28,112 bases of DNA from contig CALJKQ010000326.1 of assembly GCA_937973565.1 (NCBI GenBank), positions 1-28,112 on the forward strand, in the 5' to 3' direction. Below the pieces are notes generated by a model. The model did not search any database. It worked only from the letters and a program-made list of their open reading frames with translations, and was not told the origin of the DNA. The stretch is from an uncultured Saprospiraceae bacterium (lineage in GTDB: Bacteria > Bacteroidota > Bacteroidia > Chitinophagales > Saprospiraceae). The position numbers and the translations under genes are program-made. This document shows, piece by piece, positions 1 through 7,925 of this stretch (position 1 is the first letter of the stretch; every line of letters begins with the position of its first letter).

Positions 1-423
1 TTGATTGTTATAAAACAAGTCCAGTGCGAGGTGACTTTTATGCAGCATGGATTTCTTCTCTTTAATCACTACCTGATGAAAATAGGAAACATCATTGGCA
101 ACAGGACTTTGCGTAAATTCGTATTTATTTCCATCCTGATCTGTCACATACAGGACTTCTCCTCTTTTATTCAGTTTATTTCCTTTGAATTGAAAATAAT
201 CACCTTTGTTAACCAATCGAATGGTGTCGCCAAATGCTGCGGTAAGTCCGTCTACCCGATTCCCTTTTTCATCCGTAATGCCGGTGACCATCCTCGCAGA
301 TTCGACAATTATCACAGGTTCATCCGGCACCGTCCATGTTTGATCATCGATTGAGTCTTTACCACATGAAAAAAGTGTGATTATGAAGGATAAGAATAAG
401 AAACAAATGTAAATTCTGCCCAT
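1..423 (-). CDS. Putative lipoprotein, 3' end outside the window
   Basis: Reading on the minus strand from an ATG at 423, the frame stays open to the window edge (141 codons), so the C-terminus is missing. The first 20 residues form a lipoprotein signal: MGR, a hydrophobic stretch, then LFSC followed by GKDS, so Cys20 is the probable lipidated residue. The remainder is polar and mostly beta-type, with a stretch (DGLTAAFGDTIRLVNKGDYF) that hints at a small beta-sandwich or carboxypeptidase-regulatory-like fold. I do not recognise the family. Being a lipoprotein, it probably sits in the outer or inner membrane facing the periplasm. It lies 161 bases downstream of acn on the same strand, but the acn terminator lies between them, so it is probably transcribed separately. 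Confidence 0.75.
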   Translation of the reverse strand, partial: MGRIYICFLFLSFIITLFSCGKDSIDDQTWTVPDEPVIIVESARMVTGITDEKGNRVDGLTAAFGDTIRLVNKGDYFQFKGNKLNKRGEVLYVTDQDGNKYEFTQSPVANDVSYFHQVVIKEKKSMLHKSHLALDLFYNNQ

Positions 424-536
424 TGCTTTTGTATTACATAATGATAATCCAAAAATGAATCAAAACGCTACAAGAGCATCAATAAAATCAATAAATAATT
501 CAACAACCACCCTAAACGGGTAGGTGCATTATGGGC

Positions 537-566
537 AAAAAAAAAGCCGGATTCCTCCGGCCTTTT
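537..566 (-). terminator. Rho-independent terminator of acn
   Basis: An inverted repeat pairs 546-551 (GCCGGA) with 556-561 (TCCGGC) around a 4-base loop. It is extended by an A/T stem interrupted by one bulged base at 562. Read on the minus strand, the hairpin is followed by a run of nine T (complement of 537-545). It starts 18 bases after the acn stop codon, the position expected for an intrinsic terminator. Confidence 0.85.
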
Positions 567-583
567 ATCACAACTATAAGCGA

Positions 584-2857
584 TTACTTGCTAAGTTTTT
601 CTCTGATTTCGTTAAGTGCACTACCTGCCTTCACCCAACCAATCTGGGCATCATTATAAGTATGATTAACCGTAATGGTATCAACGCTGCCATCTGCATG
701 ATCCAATCTGATCTGAAGGGGTTGACCCGGAGCCATGGATTCAAAGCCGAGAATGGAAACCATATCATCCTGTCGGATAAGATCGTAATCGGCAGGATTG
801 GCAAAAGTGAGTGCCAGCATGCCTTGCTTTTTAAGGTTGGTTTCGTGAATTCTGGCAAATGATTTTACCACCACTGCTTTTACACCCAGGAAACGAGGCT
901 CCATAGCGGCGTGTTCACGGGAAGAACCTTCTCCGTAATTTTCTTCACCAAAGACGATGGTTCCTATACCGTTTTTCTGATAAGTTCTGGCAGAATCAGG
1001 AACAGCATGAAATTCTCCGGTGATGGCATTCCATACTTTATTGGCTTCATCATTGTATGCATTGATGGCACCGATCAGCAAATTGTTGCTGATGTTTTCA
1101 AGGTGTCCTCTGTAGGTAAGCCATGGTCCTGCCATTGAAATGTGGTCTGTAGTGCATTTTCCCTTGGCTTTGATAAGCAACCTCATATTTTGCAATTCAC
1201 TATTATTGATAGGCACAAAGGGTTGTAACAATTGCAAACGATCAGATTTGGGATCAACTTTTACCACCACAGATGCTCCGTCTTCAATTGGCGCCTGATA
1301 GCCTGCATCTTCAACCGCAAAGCCTTTTACCGGTAGCTCTTCTCCGCTGGGTGGATCCAGTTTTACGGCTACCCCATCTTCGTTGATCAGCGTGTCGGTA
1401 ATAGGGTTGAAGTCGAGTCTTCCTGCCAATGCGATGGCCGTAACTGTTTCAGGCGAAGCCACAAATGCATGGGTATTGGGATTGCCATCGGCTCTTTTTG
1501 AAAAGTTTCTGTTGAACGAGTGAATGATGGTATTCTTTTCTTTCTTTTCAGCACCCAATCTGTCCCATTGTCCGATACATGGACCGCAGGCATTGGCAAA
1601 TACCTTAGCTCCAATTTTATCAAAGATGTCGATAAAGCCATCTCTTTCGATGGTAAATCTCACCAATTCAGAGCCGGGAGTTATGGTAAATTCAGAGCGG
1701 GTTTTCAGATTTTTGGCAACAGCCTGTGCTGCCAGAGAAGCAGCCCTGGATATATCTTCGTAAGAGGAATTGGTACAAGAACCGATCAAGCCCACCTGCA
1801 CTTCAACAGGCCAGTCTTTACCTTTATCTGCCAACACTTCTTTCATTTTTGAAATCGGAGTTGCCAAATCCGGTGTGAACGGACCATTGATGTGGGGTTC
1901 CAGTTCAGAAAGATTGATTTCAATCAGTTGGTCAAAATATTTTTCAGGTTCTGCATAGCAGGCATCATCTCCTGTGAGATGTTCCTTAACTTCATCTGCC
2001 AGAGCCGCAATGTCAGCTCTGCCGGTAGCCTGCAGATACCTTGCCATGCTTTCGTCGTAGCCGAAGGTTGAGGTTGTGGCTCCGATTTCCGCCCCCATGT
2101 TGCAGATGGTACCTTTTCCGGTACAAGACATAGATCGTGCACCTTCGCCAAAATACTCAACGATGGCTCCGGTACCCCCTTTAACCGTAAGGATGCCGGC
2201 TACTTTCAAAATCACATCCTTGGGAGATGTCCAACCGGAAAGTTTACCTGTGAGTTTCACACCAATGAGTTTAGGCATTTTCAGTTCCCATGGCATCCCT
2301 GCCATAACGTCAACTGCATCCGCACCACCCACACCGATGGCAACCATGCCCAGACCTCCTGCATTTACGGTGTGAGAGTCGGTACCTATCATCATTCCAC
2401 CCGGAAAAGCATAATTTTCGAGCACTACCTGGTGGATGATACCGGCACCCGGTTTCCAAAAGCCAATGCCATATTTATTGGAAATGGATTCCAGAAAATC
2501 ATAAACTTCAGAGTTGATATCCATAGCGCCTTTCAGATCCACCTCGGCTGAAATCTTAGCCTGAATAAGGTGATCGCAGTGTACAGTGGAAGGAACCGCT
2601 ACTTTTTTTCTGCCACAAGTCATAAACTGCAACAATGCCATTTGGGCGGTTGCATCCTGCATGGCCACTCTATCAGGAGCGAAAAAGACATAGTCTTTAC
2701 CTCTTTTGAAATCAGCCAGGTTAGAATCCTCATGAAGGTGGCTGTACAATATTTTTTCAGATAAAGTAAGAGGCCTGTTCAAAGTTTTGCGTGCTGCATC
2801 CACTTTGGCAGGCATTGATTGGTAAAAGTTACGAATCATATCTATGTCAAAAGCCAT
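584..2857 (-). CDS. acn: Aconitate hydratase (mitochondrial-type aconitase)
   Basis: Aconitase interconverts citrate and isocitrate through cis-aconitate in the TCA cycle, using a [4Fe-4S] cluster in the cytoplasm. The 757-residue product has the full length of the mitochondrial-type family. The three cluster ligands are visible: Cys361 in GSCTNSS, and Cys424 and Cys427 in ACGPCIGQW. Other family signatures are IGTDSHTVNAGGLG in the N-terminal part and GSSREHAAMEPR in the C-terminal swivelling domain. The ATG at 2857 gives the expected N-terminus (MAFDIDMIRNFY) and has no Shine-Dalgarno sequence. A TATATTTG -7 element lies 32 bases upstream and a terminator follows the stop, so it is probably monocistronic. 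No other TCA gene is visible nearby. Confidence 0.98.
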   Translation of the reverse strand: MAFDIDMIRNFYQSMPAKVDAARKTLNRPLTLSEKILYSHLHEDSNLADFKRGKDYVFFAPDRVAMQDATAQMALLQFMTCGRKKVAVPSTVHCDHLIQAKISAEVDLKGAMDINSEVYDFLESISNKYGIGFWKPGAGIIHQVVLENYAFPGGMMIGTDSHTVNAGGLGMVAIGVGGADAVDVMAGMPWELKMPKLIGVKLTGKLSGWTSPKDVILKVAGILTVKGGTGAIVEYFGEGARSMSCTGKGTICNMGAEIGATTSTFGYDESMARYLQATGRADIAALADEVKEHLTGDDACYAEPEKYFDQLIEINLSELEPHINGPFTPDLATPISKMKEVLADKGKDWPVEVQVGLIGSCTNSSYEDISRAASLAAQAVAKNLKTRSEFTITPGSELVRFTIERDGFIDIFDKIGAKVFANACGPCIGQWDRLGAEKKEKNTIIHSFNRNFSKRADGNPNTHAFVASPETVTAIALAGRLDFNPITDTLINEDGVAVKLDPPSGEELPVKGFAVEDAGYQAPIEDGASVVVKVDPKSDRLQLLQPFVPINNSELQNMRLLIKAKGKCTTDHISMAGPWLTYRGHLENISNNLLIGAINAYNDEANKVWNAITGEFHAVPDSARTYQKNGIGTIVFGEENYGEGSSREHAAMEPRFLGVKAVVVKSFARIHETNLKKQGMLALTFANPADYDLIRQDDMVSILGFESMAPGQPLQIRLDHADGSVDTITVNHTYNDAQIGWVKAGSALNEIREKLSK

Positions 2858-2888
2858 AACAGAATTTTATTTGGTTTGTAATAAGGTG

Positions 2889-2896
2889 CAAATATA
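2889..2896 (-). promoter_or_regulatory. Bacteroidetes-type -7 promoter element of acn
   Basis: On the minus strand the bases read TATATTTG, an exact match to the Bacteroidetes -7 consensus TAnnTTTG. It lies 32 bases upstream of the acn start codon. A TTTG that could act as -33 element lies about 25 bases further upstream, a little farther than usual, so only the -7 element is called. Confidence 0.6.
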
Positions 2897-3059
2897 ATAA
2901 AAAATAAAATGGTCTTTTGTTCAAAAAAACAGCCAAAAAAGAACAATTATTTTACTGGTTTACAATCGTTTAAATATTGGTATTCGGGGACAAACCCAAA
3001 GATGAAAAGAGGCAACTTGTGCTGAAACAACAAAGAGTCTAACCAATCTCGAATTGACG

Positions 3060-3077
3060 GCAAGAAAATTTTCTTGC
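3060..3077. repeat. Perfect 18-base palindrome in the acn-glpK intergenic region
   Basis: GCAAGAAAATTTTCTTGC is a perfect palindrome with no spacer. It is centred about 130 bases upstream of the glpK start and about 210 bases upstream of the acn start. The size and symmetry fit a dimeric transcription factor operator, which would be a natural site for control of the glycerol genes. It is not followed by a T-run, so it is unlikely to be a terminator. The rest of 2858-3198 is AT-rich and holds no gene that I can support. Confidence 0.5.
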
Positions 3078-3198
3078 ATCCAAGCCCTTTAATAGTCATC
3101 GTTTTGAAATATTATTCTGCCAATTCTTAAATTTACAATATTTTAAAGCAGCTATTAAATCAAAATAATTGCTACATTGGAGCTGCAAAAATTGGAAT

Positions 3199-4692
3199 GT
3201 GAAATCCGGAAAAAAATACATTTTATCTATTGATCAGGGCACTACCAGTTGCCGCACATTGTTGGTAGACCATCAAGCCAGGGTATTGGCCGTGGCACAG
3301 GAAGAATTTACCCAAATATTTCCACAACCGGGATGGGTTGAACACAATGCAGAAGAAATCTGGCAACGCCAATACAGTACATTGTTGAGGGTAATAGATC
3401 AATCCGGTATTTCGTTGGAGGAAATAGCCTGCATAGGTATTACCAATCAGAGAGAAACCACCTTGATTTGGGATAAAAAAACGGGAGTACCAGTGAGAAA
3501 TGCTATCGTTTGGCAGGATCGCAGGACAGCTCAGATGTGCCAGGAGTGGAGAGAAAAAGGCTGGGCTGATCACTTCAGGGAAAAGACGGGCCTTGTGGTG
3601 GATGCTTACTTTTCTGCATCCAAGTTGAGGTGGATGCTGGATCATGTGCCGGGACTGGAAAAACGAGCACACGAAGGTGAACTTGCCTTTGGGACCATAG
3701 ACAGTTGGCTGGTGTGGAAATTGACGCAAGGTAACAGCCATATTACCGATGTGAGCAATGCCTCCAGAACCTTACTCTACAACATCCATAGCATGAACTG
3801 GGATGCCGAGTTACTGGATTTGCTTCAGGTACCGGAAAATATGCTGCCAGCAGTTACAGATTCCAGTGGCATTTTGGCGGAAGCCATCATCGGGGGTGTA
3901 AAAATCCCCATCTGTGGCATAGCCGGTGACCAGCAAGCAGCTTTATTCGGTCAACAATGTGTAAAGCCGGGCATGGTGAAAAACACCTATGGCACAGGAT
4001 GTTTTATGTTGATGAATACGGGCGAAACCCCCATAAGCAGCAGTAACCAATTGCTCACTACGGTAGCCTGGAGATATATGGGTAAGACCGTATATGCACT
4101 GGAGGGGTCTGTATTTATTGGCGGTGCCGTGGTACAATGGCTGAGGGATGGATTGCAGATAATCGACAGTGCAACCAAAGTAGAACACCTGGCGTTGATG
4201 GCTCCGGAAAATGAAGGCGTGTATTTTGTGCCTTCGTTCACAGGTCTGGGAGCACCGTATTGGAACCAGGAGGCAAGAGGCAGCATTTTTGGCATTACCA
4301 GAGGCACCACACAATCGCATATTGCAAGGGCTGCCCTGGAGGCCATTGCATATCAAAGCTATGATGTACTGAAAGCCATGGAAAAAGATGCAGGTATAAA
4401 AATAATTGAAATGCGGGTGGATGGAGGTGCAACGGCCAATCAATTGCTGATGCAGTTTCAATGTGATATTCTGGATTGTGAATTGGTAGTACCTGTGAAT
4501 ACAGAATCCACGGCTATGGGAGCTGCATTTCTGGCTGGACTTGCCATGGGTATTTGGGATGATGAAAATGAAATTTCCAGGATGGTCATTCCGGATAAAA
4601 AATATACATCGTCTATAGATGACTCGAGAAGGAATCAATTGTTGGCAGGCTGGCAAAAAGCAGTGAAAGCCTCCATTGCCTGGACTACATAA
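3199..4692 (+). CDS. glpK: Glycerol kinase
   Basis: This FGGY-family kinase phosphorylates glycerol to glycerol 3-phosphate with ATP in the cytoplasm, trapping glycerol that enters through GlpF. The N-terminal phosphate-binding motif DQGTTS is at residues 12-17. The glycerol-binding Arg-Glu pair is in GITNQRET (about 80-87), and the catalytic Asp is in GIAGDQQAALFGQ. The C-terminal ATPase part carries RVDGGATANQLLMQFQ. I chose GTG at 3199 because it gives a 497-residue protein beginning VKSGKKYILSIDQGTT, close to the E. coli length (502). The frame continues upstream to a TTG at 3169, but those ten residues are unlike the family. The aquaporin gene follows after 13 bases, so glpK, glpF and the next gene form an operon. 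glpD is not in view. Confidence 0.97.
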   Translation: MKSGKKYILSIDQGTTSCRTLLVDHQARVLAVAQEEFTQIFPQPGWVEHNAEEIWQRQYSTLLRVIDQSGISLEEIACIGITNQRETTLIWDKKTGVPVRNAIVWQDRRTAQMCQEWREKGWADHFREKTGLVVDAYFSASKLRWMLDHVPGLEKRAHEGELAFGTIDSWLVWKLTQGNSHITDVSNASRTLLYNIHSMNWDAELLDLLQVPENMLPAVTDSSGILAEAIIGGVKIPICGIAGDQQAALFGQQCVKPGMVKNTYGTGCFMLMNTGETPISSSNQLLTTVAWRYMGKTVYALEGSVFIGGAVVQWLRDGLQIIDSATKVEHLALMAPENEGVYFVPSFTGLGAPYWNQEARGSIFGITRGTTQSHIARAALEAIAYQSYDVLKAMEKDAGIKIIEMRVDGGATANQLLMQFQCDILDCELVVPVNTESTAMGAAFLAGLAMGIWDDENEISRMVIPDKKYTSSIDDSRRNQLLAGWQKAVKASIAWTT

Positions 4693-4705
4693 AATTTAGA
4701 TCAAA

Positions 4706-5416
4706 ATGAATCAAATTATAGCAGAATTTATAGGTAGTGCATTGCTCATTATTTTTGGCAATGGTGTAGTTGCCAATGTTGTTTTGAACAAAAGCAAAGG
4801 GCAAAATAGCGGATGGATAGTGATCACTTTTGGGTGGGCGATGGCCGTATTCATTGCTGTATATTGTGTGGGACAATACAGCGGGGCTCATTTAAATCCT
4901 GCCGTAAGTTTAGCATTGGCCATTGCAGGTAAAATGCAATGGAGTGCTCTGCCCGCCTTTTGGGCTGCACAGCTTGTGGGGAGTTGGGCAGGTGCGGTAG
5001 TAGTTTGGCTAATTTACCAAGATCACTTCAGACAAACAAAAGGAGCTGAAGAAATTCAAGCCTGTTTTTGTACGAAACCGGCGATACTCAACTATGGTCA
5101 AAATTTTATAACAGAAGCCATTTCAACGGCAATCTTCATATTAGGAGTAATGTTTTTGACAAAGTCGAATGTAGGGTTGGGCTCATTGGATGCATTGCCG
5201 GTAGCCTTATTGGTACTGGGCATTGGACTTTCGTTGGGCGGCCCTACAGGTTATGCCATCAATCCTGCCCGCGATTTGGGTCCAAGAATCGCACATGCCA
5301 TTTTACCCATCAGCTCGAAAGGCGATAATGGCTGGCAATATGCATGGGTACCGGTAGCAGGTCCTTTGGCAGGAGCAGCAGCTGGTAGTTTTCTTTATCA
5401 ATTAGTGGTACAGTAG
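4706..5416 (+). CDS. glpF: Glycerol facilitator, aquaporin (MIP) family
   Basis: A 236-residue inner-membrane channel of the MIP family that lets glycerol diffuse into the cell. Both pore motifs are present: NPA at residues 64-66 (HLNPAVSLA) and NPA at 186-188 in NPARDLGPR. The Asp at 190 right after NPAR is typical of glycerol-conducting aquaglyceroporins such as E. coli GlpF rather than of water-only aquaporins. Six hydrophobic segments are recognisable. It lies 13 bases after glpK, which supports a glycerol role. The gene order glpK-glpF is the reverse of the E. coli glpFK operon. The length is slightly short for a GlpF (E. coli 281), mainly through short loops and termini. Confidence 0.94.
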   Translation: MNQIIAEFIGSALLIIFGNGVVANVVLNKSKGQNSGWIVITFGWAMAVFIAVYCVGQYSGAHLNPAVSLALAIAGKMQWSALPAFWAAQLVGSWAGAVVVWLIYQDHFRQTKGAEEIQACFCTKPAILNYGQNFITEAISTAIFILGVMFLTKSNVGLGSLDALPVALLVLGIGLSLGGPTGYAINPARDLGPRIAHAILPISSKGDNGWQYAWVPVAGPLAGAAAGSFLYQLVVQ

Positions 5417-5419
5417 GCG

Positions 5420-6337
5420 ATGAAAAAAAATAGTTATCCGATAGTTTTGGTTGTTATCATTTTATTGCTGGGTACCTGGCTGTTTGGAAACAAATTGGAA
5501 ATGAGCAATAACCCCACCACAAACCGGGGTGCGTTTGAGAAACATTGGTTTGATGGAAAGGCAGAAGTCTGCAGCTACGATCTTGAGCAAAACAGGTATG
5601 GAGAAGTCCGGAAAGGCGATGCAGTACTCATTTTTGTTACCGAAGATTTTTCTGCTTCCAGGCAGGTTAAACTCGACCATGCTGAATCATCCAAAAAGGA
5701 TGCTGTAAAAGTGTTAAAACTGAATAAAACCAAAGAATTCAGAACGGGCATTTATCCTTATCACATTATGACTTCCGTGTTTACGGATATTGACCAAATG
5801 CAAACACTAAAGACCTCACATTCTGTGCAGGAATGGTGTGGACACACGTATTTACAATTCAACCGAAAGAAAGAAAATTACCATCTCGTGGGTCATTCAT
5901 ATTTTGAACAAGAAGTAGAAACAGATACAACACTAAAAGCAGTCACACTGGAAGATGAACTATGGACACTGATCAGGATCGACCCTGATAAAATAAAAAG
6001 AGGACCTCAAAAAATAGTAGCCAGTGGCATTACATTCAGGCTTACACACGTTAACCCTCATATTCAGGATGGAACGATAACAATTCAAGACGCCGGAAAT
6101 GGAGAAATGTCCAAAAGTAAGCTCGAATTGACCCTTGGGAACCGTTATGTAATGATAGAATTTGATCGTCAATTTCCGCACACCATTTATGGCTGGGAAG
6201 AATATAAAGACGAGGGAGGAAAGAAGACCATGATAGCAAAAGCACAATTAAAGAAAAAAATGAGGTTGCCTTACTGGCAGCTCAACCACTCAGTTGACAC
6301 GGGCTGGAGAGACTCACTGGCATTGAATGTAAAGTAA
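5420..6337 (+). CDS. Membrane-anchored or secreted protein of unknown function, downstream of glpKF
   Basis: A 305-residue protein with an N-terminal hydrophobic segment (about residues 7-23, YPIVLVVIILLLGTWLF) after two lysines. This is either a signal anchor or an uncleaved signal, so the rest should be periplasmic. The body is soluble and mixed alpha/beta, with motifs FEKHWFDGKAEVCSYDLEQ, YGEVRKGDAVLIFVTEDFS and EWCGHTYLQF. From memory, proteins with this pattern are common in Bacteroidetes and are often labelled 'septum formation inhibitor Maf' in databases. I see no Maf nucleotide-pyrophosphatase motif, so that label looks wrong. It starts 3 bases after the glpF stop and must be co-transcribed with glpKF. 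Its function is unknown. Confidence 0.8.
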   Translation: MKKNSYPIVLVVIILLLGTWLFGNKLEMSNNPTTNRGAFEKHWFDGKAEVCSYDLEQNRYGEVRKGDAVLIFVTEDFSASRQVKLDHAESSKKDAVKVLKLNKTKEFRTGIYPYHIMTSVFTDIDQMQTLKTSHSVQEWCGHTYLQFNRKKENYHLVGHSYFEQEVETDTTLKAVTLEDELWTLIRIDPDKIKRGPQKIVASGITFRLTHVNPHIQDGTITIQDAGNGEMSKSKLELTLGNRYVMIEFDRQFPHTIYGWEEYKDEGGKKTMIAKAQLKKKMRLPYWQLNHSVDTGWRDSLALNVK

Positions 6338-6411
6338 GACAAAAACAGTTGATATTTTTTTGTAATTTGTGCGCTTCAGAATTAATCATTATTCACGTAT
6401 AAAAAACTATT

Positions 6412-6972
6412 TTGGCAAACTTGCTTTCAGAAAGAAGTCAGGGCAAATGTGAGCTCTGCGAAATTAATCATGCGACCCTTGAATTCAGGGTAGGTCCTTC
6501 CTTATCAGAAGAAACCAACAATCAAATTCACATTTGTTCCACATGTTCAGAAAAATTGCCTGCGCCCCAGGATGATGCTGCTTATTGGAGATGTCTTTCA
6601 AACACCATATGGAGTGAGCATGCACCGGTAAAAATAATGGCATGGAGGGTTTTACATCAATTGGCTTCAGAAGACTGGGCAAATGATTTATTGATGTCGA
6701 TGTACCTGGATGAAGAAGAACAGGCATGGGCAGAAGCCGGGATAACGGTGGCAGCCGAAGTGCACAAAGATGCATTCGGTCAAGTGCTTTCTGCCGGAGA
6801 TGCCGTGACACTCACAAAAGACTTAGATGTAAAGGGGGCCAATTTTACGGCAAAGCGGGGCACCACTGTTAAGAATATAAAATTGGTAGAGGGCAATACA
6901 GGTCAGATTGAAGGCAAAGTAAATGAACAACAAATTGTAATTCTCACCCAATTTGTAAAAAAACTGAGTTGA
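6412..6972 (+). CDS. PhnA domain protein with N-terminal zinc ribbon
   Basis: A 186-residue cytoplasmic protein of the PhnA/YjdM family. A zinc ribbon is formed by Cys13/Cys16 (CELC) and Cys42/Cys45 (CSTC). The C-terminal PhnA domain spans about residues 115-186, with GDAVTLTKDLDVKGANF and KRGTTVKNIKLVEG, a small SH3-like beta barrel. The family was named after the E. coli phosphonate operon region, but its biochemical role is not firmly established, and no phosphonate genes are present here. The only usable starts are TTG codons; TTG at 6412 gives MANLLSERSQGKCELC and keeps the ribbon complete. It lies 74 bases after the preceding gene, so it may have its own promoter. The length matches Bacteroidetes members, which have an extra middle segment compared with the roughly 110-residue E. 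coli protein. Confidence 0.87.
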   Translation: MANLLSERSQGKCELCEINHATLEFRVGPSLSEETNNQIHICSTCSEKLPAPQDDAAYWRCLSNTIWSEHAPVKIMAWRVLHQLASEDWANDLLMSMYLDEEEQAWAEAGITVAAEVHKDAFGQVLSAGDAVTLTKDLDVKGANFTAKRGTTVKNIKLVEGNTGQIEGKVNEQQIVILTQFVKKLS

Positions 6973-7098
6973 AAACCTTCTGAAGAGAGGGAAAAAGTGG
7001 GGTTGAATTGTCTTGTATTGACATATCTGAGTAAGCACTTACACACATTACAAATAGTCGATATATTTAATCTACTTATTTTAAATCGTTTGCAATTT

Positions 7099-7106
7099 TA
7101 TTTTTG
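7099..7106 (+). promoter_or_regulatory. Bacteroidetes-type -7 element upstream of the DUF1800/DUF1501 cluster
   Basis: TATTTTTG matches the TAnnTTTG consensus exactly and lies 58 bases before the ATG at 7165. No convincing -33 TTG/TTTG is seen at the usual 17-23 base spacing, so this is a candidate only. The spacer 6973-7164 otherwise shows no gene or clear hairpin. Confidence 0.4.
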
Positions 7107-7164
7107 AAGTAGGGAAAAATATATTAAACTCGTTTCATATTCATCCACGGATAAAAAGTTATTT

Positions 7165-7914
7165 ATGAAGCAATCCATTCTAATTATCGTGCTTTTATTG
7201 ACGGGATTCATTCCGATGAATACCTGTGTAGGTCAAGCCTACCCTGACCGTCATTCCAATGTAGCAGACGATGCATGGTTATCATCTGCAGCCAGTCAAA
7301 GTCCCAATCCGGCAAGAGGCGTAGTGCATTGGATCCGATATGATTTAGGTGAGACCTATTCCATGCATCAATCAAAATTTTGGAACATCAATACGCCGGG
7401 AATGACCAATGCCGGTGCCAATTTCATGGTAATAGATTATTCGATTGACGGCAATACATGGTATGAATGGGGCAGATATACATTGCCACAATCAGCAGGC
7501 AGCACTTTTTATGAAGGCGTAGCAGGTCCGGATTTCAGTGGTCTGGTTGCACGATATGTATTGATCAATGTAATCAGCAATCATGGCAACAGTACTTTGT
7601 ATGGACTATCTGAAATAAAAATTGATGTTAGTCCTGCTACTGTTTCTGTAAAAGACAACCTATTGAAAGATGCGGAAATAATGGCAAAGCCCAATCCATT
7701 TTCTTCACAAACGGTTGTAGAAATAAAGGGTATTGACCATTTGGATGGACTGATTTATCAATGCACGGATGCTACCGGAAAAATTGCCGCTTCCGGCAAA
7801 GTATATGGCAAACTAATAGAATTGAGCGGAATAGGTCTTTCTGCCGGAATATACTATTTCTCTGTCATTCATCCGGGTGGCATCAAGACCATAACATTAG
7901 ATTATAATCCATAA
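7165..7914 (+). CDS. Secreted discoidin-like protein with T9SS type A sorting domain
   Basis: A 249-residue exported protein. Residues 1-24 form a Sec signal peptide ending near CVGQ. Residues about 25-155 resemble a discoidin (F5/8 type C) beta-sandwich: an exposed start (DDAWLSSAASQSPNPARG), WIRYDLGETYSM, FMVIDYSIDGNTWYEWGRY, and RYVLINVISNHGN followed by LYGLSEIKI. Such domains often bind carbohydrate or another surface ligand. Residues about 170-249 form a T9SS C-terminal sorting domain, with the typical AKPNPFSSQTVVEI start and an ending of GLSAGIYYFSVIHPGG. It is therefore expected to cross the outer membrane by T9SS. It opens a three-gene cluster, 11 bases before the DUF1800 gene, suggesting a joint role with the two following proteins. 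The ligand cannot be deduced. Confidence 0.83.
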   Translation: MKQSILIIVLLLTGFIPMNTCVGQAYPDRHSNVADDAWLSSAASQSPNPARGVVHWIRYDLGETYSMHQSKFWNINTPGMTNAGANFMVIDYSIDGNTWYEWGRYTLPQSAGSTFYEGVAGPDFSGLVARYVLINVISNHGNSTLYGLSEIKIDVSPATVSVKDNLLKDAEIMAKPNPFSSQTVVEIKGIDHLDGLIYQCTDATGKIAASGKVYGKLIELSGIGLSAGIYYFSVIHPGGIKTITLDYNP

Positions 7915-7925
7915 TAAAAAGCATC

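Noticed and set aside
524..862. Plus-strand open frame opposite the 3' end of acn
   Set aside because: It is antisense to aconitase and starts in the acn terminator; no family features.
3169..3198. Upstream TTG start for glycerol kinase
   Set aside because: It adds LHWSCKNWN-type residues unlike any glycerol kinase N-terminus; the GTG at 3199 gives the family length and start.
3943..4656. Minus-strand open frame of 237 codons opposite glpK
   Set aside because: It lies wholly inside the well-supported glycerol kinase gene and its translation is low-complexity and His/Cys-rich without a recognisable domain.
5420..6337. Maf (septum formation inhibitor / nucleotide pyrophosphatase) function
   Set aside because: No Maf signature motif is visible, and the protein has an N-terminal membrane segment, unlike cytoplasmic Maf proteins.
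6338..6411. Promoter for the PhnA-domain gene (TTGATATTTTTTTGTAATTTG region)
   Set aside because: It contains TAATTTG, one base short of the TAnnTTTG pattern, and the spacing to the upstream TTG is wrong.
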